Below, in pieces: positions 60,035-64,000 of a stretch of 64,000 nucleotides of DNA. This DNA comes from Pseudomonadota bacterium (GTDB taxonomy: Bacteria > Pseudomonadota > Gammaproteobacteria > Burkholderiales > Burkholderiaceae_C). Under the pieces are notes generated by a model. That model was not told the DNA's origin. It was given only the letters and a program-made list of their open reading frames with translations, and did no database searches. Where the stretch lies: contig CAUJHV010000080.1 in NCBI GenBank assembly GCA_963205115.1, positions 56,179-120,178 on the forward strand, read 5' to 3'. Made by a program: the position numbers and the translations under genes. Numbering within the stretch: the stretch's first letter is position 1; the number at the start of each line of letters is the position of its first letter.

Positions 60035-60682
60035 ATGAATACGTTCAAACTCTTGACGGCGGCGCTGCTGGGTCTCGCGGTCGGTGCGGCCAGCGCCCAG
60101 GGCGTGGCCGGCACGTGCACACCCTCGGTGGTGGACATGGGTGTCATCACCGCGCCCACCACCCGCGCTTTCACCACCTGCGCACCCTTGACACCGGTCA
60201 CCAGCGTTTCGAACCAGGTGGACTACACGGCATCCTTTGAATTCCAACTGACGAGTGACGCGTTCTTCTATTCGTACGTCCAAGGCACCAGCGTCTTTCC
60301 GAATCAGCTGCTGCCGTATTGGTCCGGCGTCGGCATCATGGCCAGCCTGTACTACGGTGATCAGTTGGTGATTTCTGACCAGGGCCGTGGGATCGGCAGC
60401 TCCGAAGGTCCGGCCATCTTGAATCCGCAATTCAATGCGGGCTTCGGCAATGCGGACGGCAGCTCGCCCGCCGGGGCCTACCAGATCCGGGTGCGTGGCA
60501 CCGGCTTCGGCCCGATTCCCGAGGGCACCATCAGCACCCAGATCTTCACCACCTACAAGCCCGATACCCCCGTGACGCCCGTGCCCGAGCCCCTCACGGT
60601 GGCCATGCAGGCTGTGGGCGCATTCCTGCTCGCCATGCTGGCCATCCGGCGCCGTCGAGCCACTTCCGACTTGAGCCACTGA
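60035..60682 (+). CDS. PEP-CTERM protein, second of two paralogues
   Basis: A 215-residue exported protein similar over its whole length to the previous gene product: A-G-T-C-T-P-S-V-V-D-M-G, T-T-C-A-P, Y-Y-G-D-Q-L-V, G-R-G-I-G-S-S-E-G-P-A-I-L-N-P, then P-V-P-E-P-L-T-V-A-M-Q and the basic end R-R-R-R. Here only eight residues follow the basic cluster, the normal layout. The ATG at 60035 gives a clean signal peptide (F-K-L-L-T-A-A-L-L-G-L-A-V-G-A-A-S-A-Q) and a suitable gap from G-G-G-A-G-G; ATGs at 60020 and 60029 are poorly placed. It ends five bases before the exosortase gene. Confidence 0.85.
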   Translation: MNTFKLLTAALLGLAVGAASAQGVAGTCTPSVVDMGVITAPTTRAFTTCAPLTPVTSVSNQVDYTASFEFQLTSDAFFYSYVQGTSVFPNQLLPYWSGVGIMASLYYGDQLVISDQGRGIGSSEGPAILNPQFNAGFGNADGSSPAGAYQIRVRGTGFGPIPEGTISTQIFTTYKPDTPVTPVPEPLTVAMQAVGAFLLAMLAIRRRRATSDLSH

Positions 60683-60686
60683 TCGC

Positions 60687-61616
60687 ATGCCCCCAGCCGC
60701 AGCGGCCCTGAGCCCCAAGACCTGGGCGCCATGGACGCTGCTGGGCGCAACGGTCCTGATCGTCTGGACACCGACGTTCATCGATCTGTACCGCACCGTC
60801 TGGCGCGTGGATCCGCACAGCCAAGGCCCGATGGCTCTGGTGCTCGCGGTCTGGCTGTTCTGGCACAAGCTGCGCCAGCCGCGTGCGCGCGCCGCCCTCG
60901 CACGGGCCGTTCCTCAACCCGCGTGGGGATGGGCATGGCTGCTGCCGGGTTGGCTCATGGTGGTCATCGGGCGGTCGCAAGGCCTGCTGGCCTTCGAGAT
61001 GGCGGCGCTGGCTGTCTGCGCGACCGGGCTGACGGTGCTGTTGTGGGGCGGCGGGCTCGCGCGGGCCCTGGGGTTCTGCTATCTGTTCCTGCTGTTCAGC
61101 GTGCCCTTGCCCGGCGTGTTGGTGGATGCACTGACCCAACCGATGAAGATCGCCGTGTCATGGACTGCCGAGCACTGGCTGCATGCGGCCGGCCTGGCGG
61201 TGGCGCGCGATGGCGTGATCCTGCACGTGGGGCCTTACCAGTTGCTCGTGGCCGATGCGTGCGCCGGTTTGCATTCGCTGTTCACGCTGGAGGCTTTCGG
61301 CCTGCTGTACCTGAACGTCGTGCACCACCCTTCGGCCTTGCGCAACGGGCTGATGGCGGTATTCATCGTACCCGTGGCATTCGCGGCCAACACGCTGCGC
61401 GTGATGCTGCTGGCCTGGGTGACATTGACCTGGGGCGATGCGGCCGGCCAGGGGCTGGTGCACGACTTCTCCGGTCTCCTGCTCTTTGCCGTGGCCTTGC
61501 TGCTGATCGTCGCCGCTGATGCCCTGGCGCGTCAGATCGCCCGCCTGTGGACTGGCGTCGACGCCTCGCGCTCGGCACCCCGCGCCCTGCGGTGCCGCCA
61601 TGCGCCGCTGCCATGA
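60687..61616 (+). CDS. exosortase (XrtB-like)
   Basis: A 309-residue membrane protease-transpeptidase with about eight helices. The catalytic trio is present: Cys192 in V-A-D-A-C-A-G-L-H-S-L-F-T-L, Arg238 in F-A-A-N-T-L-R-V-M and His259 in G-L-V-H-D-F-S-G-L-L-L-F. Exosortases cut PEP-CTERM proteins and pass them to a surface acceptor. The D-A-C-A-G-L form of the Cys motif suggests the XrtB class, with moderate certainty. It lies in an operon with two PEP-CTERM genes upstream and the EpsI-like gene downstream, which overlaps its stop by four bases. Confidence 0.9.
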   Translation: MPPAAAALSPKTWAPWTLLGATVLIVWTPTFIDLYRTVWRVDPHSQGPMALVLAVWLFWHKLRQPRARAALARAVPQPAWGWAWLLPGWLMVVIGRSQGLLAFEMAALAVCATGLTVLLWGGGLARALGFCYLFLLFSVPLPGVLVDALTQPMKIAVSWTAEHWLHAAGLAVARDGVILHVGPYQLLVADACAGLHSLFTLEAFGLLYLNVVHHPSALRNGLMAVFIVPVAFAANTLRVMLLAWVTLTWGDAAGQGLVHDFSGLLLFAVALLLIVAADALARQIARLWTGVDASRSAPRALRCRHAPLP

Positions 61617-62344
61617 CGGGGCTGCCTCTGCGCTCGAGGCTCGCAATTCTGGCCAGCGCTCTGCTGCTGGCATCGCTGGGGTTCACCCGATGGCTGACAC
61701 CTGAGATCAGCGGCATATCCCACATGCCAGGCACGATTGCCCGTGGCCTGCCGGACACCGTGGGCCTGTGGCAGGCCGTGGAGGCCGCGTCACCGATGGT
61801 CGAGCTGACCGTGGCGGGCGCGGGCGGCCAGCGCATCAACGACAGCCCGTACGACGAGGTCGTGACCCGCAGCTATGTCGGCCCGCAGGGACGCCCCATC
61901 ATGCTGGCCATCGCCTACGCCGCGCAACAGCGGCAGGAGGTGAAGATCCATCGCCCGGACCTGTGCTACCCCGCGCAGGGCTGGGGTCTCCTTGCACGGG
62001 AACGCACCACGCAGCGGGGCCTTCGGAATGCGGCCGGTCCACTCGAAACCACGCGACTGCTGGCTCGCAAGCGCGAGCAGCAGGAAGTCGTGCTGTACCT
62101 GCTGCGCACGGGTGACAGCTACTCGCAATCCATGTGGGCCGGGCGGCTCGCCATTCTCGAGGCGGGCCTGCGCGGACTGGCAACCGACGGCGTGCTGGTC
62201 CGGGTGTCCCAGCGGCTCGACGCCGGTGACGACCCACGTCCTGTGCAGGCCGAACTCGAGCGCTTTCTGCCCGCGCTGCTGCGGCACACCGCAGAGGATG
62301 TCCGCGAGCGGCTCGTCCCCGGCTGGCGACCGCAGGCGCTGTGA
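61613..62344 (+). CDS. exosortase-associated EpsI-like protein
   Basis: About 243 residues. One N-terminal helix (L-A-I-L-A-S-A-L-L-L-A-S-L-G-F) anchors a periplasmic domain with the family marks I-N-D-S-P-Y-D-E-V-V-T-R-S-Y, I-M-L-A-I-A-Y-A and H-R-P-D-L-C-Y-P-A-Q-G-W. EpsI-type proteins accompany exosortases and are thought to help polysaccharide or substrate handling. In many genomes the domain is fused to the exosortase; here it is separate. The start overlaps the exosortase stop. Confidence 0.88.
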   Translation: MTGLPLRSRLAILASALLLASLGFTRWLTPEISGISHMPGTIARGLPDTVGLWQAVEAASPMVELTVAGAGGQRINDSPYDEVVTRSYVGPQGRPIMLAIAYAAQQRQEVKIHRPDLCYPAQGWGLLARERTTQRGLRNAAGPLETTRLLARKREQQEVVLYLLRTGDSYSQSMWAGRLAILEAGLRGLATDGVLVRVSQRLDAGDDPRPVQAELERFLPALLRHTAEDVRERLVPGWRPQAL

Positions 62345-62437
62345 CCCTGCAACCACACAGGCGCAGGCTTAGCGCCCACTAAGATGCGGCTCAGCCGGCA
62401 TGTGCCGGCCTGCCCCGAGATCCCGAGGCTCGTCACC

Positions 62438-63055
62438 ATGGCCACGCGCCGAACGCTGCCCACCCGCCCATCCAGCCCATCACCCGTACCGCCGCCGGAG
62501 CCGCCGCCGGTGGGCGCGCGCCTGGCGGCCCTGCGCAACGAGCGGCAGTTGTCGCTGGACGAACTTTCCCGCCGAGCCGGAGTCTCCAAGTCGATGCTGT
62601 CTCAGATCGAGCGTGCGCAGGCCAACCCGACGGTGGCTGTGGTCTGGCGCATGGCGCATGCGCTGGGTGTGCCCATCGGTGAACTGTTGGACAGTCCGAC
62701 GCCCAGCGAGCCACCGCGCATCGAGCTCGTCGCGGCCGAGGCTCTGCCCGCGCTGCGTCAGGCCGACGGCGCCGTCAGCCTGCGCATCCTGGGTCCGATC
62801 GAATTGGCCGGCCGTTTCGAGTGGTACGAGCTGAGCATCCAGCCCGGCGGCGCGCTGGTGTCGCAGGCGCATGAGCCCGGCTCGCGCGAACACCTCACCG
62901 TGCAAAGCGGTCAGCTGGAGGTGACGGCAGGCCCTCAGACTCAGCGCGTGAAGGCCGGCGAAACGGCGCGTTATGCCGTGGACCAGGCCCACGCGATCCG
63001 CAACCCGGGCCGCACACCGGCGCTGGCCTGGCTGGCGGTGGTGCACGCGGGCTGA
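62438..63055 (+). CDS. XRE-cupin transcription regulator
   Basis: A 205-residue regulator. A proline-rich start of about 25 residues is followed by an XRE-type HTH (about 27-80: L-S-L-D-E-L-S-R-R-A-G-V-S-K-S-M-L-S-Q-I-E-R-A-Q-A-N-P-T) and a C-terminal cupin barrel (about 120-200: S-R-E-H-L-T-V-Q-S-G-Q-L-E-V-T, G-E-T-A-R-Y, H-A-I-R-N-P-G). Such proteins often control amino acid or polyamine catabolism. Its targets here are unknown; the kbl-tdh operon 3.4 kb away is a possibility only. I start at the ATG at 62438, ahead of the proline-rich part. Confidence 0.87.
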   Translation: MATRRTLPTRPSSPSPVPPPEPPPVGARLAALRNERQLSLDELSRRAGVSKSMLSQIERAQANPTVAVVWRMAHALGVPIGELLDSPTPSEPPRIELVAAEALPALRQADGAVSLRILGPIELAGRFEWYELSIQPGGALVSQAHEPGSREHLTVQSGQLEVTAGPQTQRVKAGETARYAVDQAHAIRNPGRTPALAWLAVVHAG

Positions 63056-63068
63056 GCGCCGCGCGGCA

Positions 63069-64000
63069 TCACTGCAGCAGGTCGATCAGACGCAAGTCGT
63101 CCAGGCCCGCGGCGTGCCGAAAGCGCCGCGAGCCCGCCAGGTCGGCCAGGAGCAGTTGATCCACGAGCGGGCGTGCCGGCGTGGACGCCACATCCGCCAG
63201 CAACACGTGCCGCTGGGCGCCCTCTTCGTCCAGCCGGCCGACCCAGCCCAGCTCGATCAGCAACTCCAGCAGCGGCTCCACCTGCAGCGGATCCACGCGC
63301 AGGGCCTGCGCCAGTTCGTTCAGCGTGGCACCCGCCCGCGGACCCTCGCGCGCGTCGCGCACGCGGCCCAGGACGGCCAGGGCCAGATCAAAGCGCCAAC
63401 CCGGTACGGCTGCGCGGCGCGACATGCCCATCTGCAGCGTGGGTGCATACGCGGCGATCACCGCGCCCAGCAGGACGATGACCCACACGAGGTAGGTCCA
63501 CAGCAACAGGATGGGCACCGCCGCGAAGGCGCCGTAGACCGATCCGTAGGTCGGCACGATGTTCAGGTAGACGCCCAGACCGGCCTTGGCGGCTTCGAAT
63601 GCCACCGCGACGAACACACCGCCGGCCATGGCGTGTCGCGGCTCGACGTGCACGTTGGGCACGTAGCGGAACAGGCCCGACGCGGCAGCTGCCATCAATA
63701 CGAACTGCACGACATCGATGGCAAACGCCACCGCGCCGGGCACGGCCGAGAAGATGCCCTTGGACGCAGCAAGCACGTAGGACGTCAGCGTGAGACTGGC
63801 GCCCAGCAGCAAGGGCCCCAGCGTCAGCGCCGCCCAGTACACCAGCACACGCTGCGCCAGGCCGCGTTCGCGCCGCACACGCCAGATGCGGTTGAGCGTG
63901 CGGTCGATGGTCAGCATCAGGGCGAGGGCCGTGCTCAGCAGCAGCGCCAGGCCCAGTGTGCCGATGCGGTTGGCCTTGTCGGCAAACCGCGTCAGCGCCA
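63069..64000 (-). CDS. YihY/BrkB-type membrane protein, 5' end missing
   Basis: The C-terminal 310 residues of a protein whose start lies past the end of the window; the frame is open to base 64000, so the internal ATG at 63917 is not the start. Four or five membrane helices are visible, with the YihY signatures F-R-Y-V-P-N-V-H-V, Y-G-S-V-Y-G-A-F-A-A-V-P-I-L-L-L-W-T-Y-L. A cytoplasmic tail of about 100 residues (T-L-N-E-L-A-Q-A-L-R-V-D-P-L-Q-V-E-P-L-L-E-L-L) looks like a winged helix. The family was once called ribonuclease BN; that label is wrong for E. coli. Role unknown. Confidence 0.88.
   Translation of the reverse strand, partial: ALTRFADKANRIGTLGLALLLSTALALMLTIDRTLNRIWRVRRERGLAQRVLVYWAALTLGPLLLGASLTLTSYVLAASKGIFSAVPGAVAFAIDVVQFVLMAAAASGLFRYVPNVHVEPRHAMAGGVFVAVAFEAAKAGLGVYLNIVPTYGSVYGAFAAVPILLLWTYLVWVIVLLGAVIAAYAPTLQMGMSRRAAVPGWRFDLALAVLGRVRDAREGPRAGATLNELAQALRVDPLQVEPLLELLIELGWVGRLDEEGAQRHVLLADVASTPARPLVDQLLLADLAGSRRFRHAAGLDDLRLIDLLQ

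Overview
The window is about 64 kb of GC-rich DNA (roughly two thirds G+C by eye). It is densely packed with short-spaced genes and has no RNA gene, phage or intact insertion sequence that I could see. The gene content points to a free-living, motile, heterotrophic betaproteobacterium of the Burkholderiales, near Leptothrix, Rubrivivax, Roseateles or Ideonella. The pointers are an orphan Bug-type binding protein beside a sugar-acid operon, a large chemotaxis cluster with tandem receptors, an XrtB-like exosortase with PEP-CTERM proteins, a tdh-kbl pair and DUF962. The assignment is inference from gene content; no rRNA or other marker is present.

Layout. 1-3.4 kb: the end of an HdeD-type membrane protein, a small membrane protein, an XRE/MmyB-type regulator, and an SDR-TetR operon. 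3.4-4.0 kb: a regulatory region with twin operators over two interleaved promoters, then a divergent lipoprotein with a monooxygenase-like domain. 4.3-9.9 kb: a LacI-type regulator and a sugar-acid operon (Bug binding protein, glucarate dehydratase, tartronate semialdehyde reductase, Tat-exported lactonase) with twin GGTAGCGCTACC operators. 10.0-10.4 kb: two very small overlapping genes. 10.6-14.7 kb: an AcoR-type sigma-54 activator and a divergent aldehyde dehydrogenase with a recognisable -24/-12 promoter, flanked by two copies of the 3' end of a hydantoinase A gene. 14.7-25.0 kb: a little-understood metabolic cluster with hydantoinase A, DUF917, an AroM-LuxR fusion regulator, a stand-alone AroM and a five-gene peptide-type ABC importer. 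25.1-29.5 kb: an RND efflux pump and its adaptor.

29.7-49.7 kb: a chemotaxis island. One receptor is on the minus strand. The plus-strand run is an MCP-like protein with CheZ-like features, cheY, a STAS protein, cheA, four tandem MCPs with nearly identical signalling domains, cheW, cheR, cheD and cheB, then a terminator and a sixth MCP with a cytoplasmic C-terminal Cache domain. The set is self-contained for excitation (CheA, CheW, CheY) and adaptation (CheR, CheB, CheD), but it has no canonical cheZ. The first gene of the run may supply that function.

49.8-55.3 kb: housekeeping and small metabolic genes (MFS transporter, chorismate synthase, CBS protein, O-acetylhomoserine sulfhydrylase, hydrolase, DUF962). 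55.3-62.3 kb: a PEP-CTERM/exosortase locus holding an ice-binding-like DUF3494 protein, two paralogous PEP-CTERM proteins, exosortase and EpsI-like protein, interrupted by a threonine-degradation operon (kbl-tdh) on the other strand. 62.4-64 kb: an XRE-cupin regulator and a truncated YihY/BrkB membrane protein.

The points most worth a second look are the AroM-LuxR fusion beside an AroM enzyme, the possible CheZ-like DxxxQ protein, the hydantoinase fragments flanking the acoR-aldehyde dehydrogenase block, and the compact exosortase locus with its own paralogous substrates.
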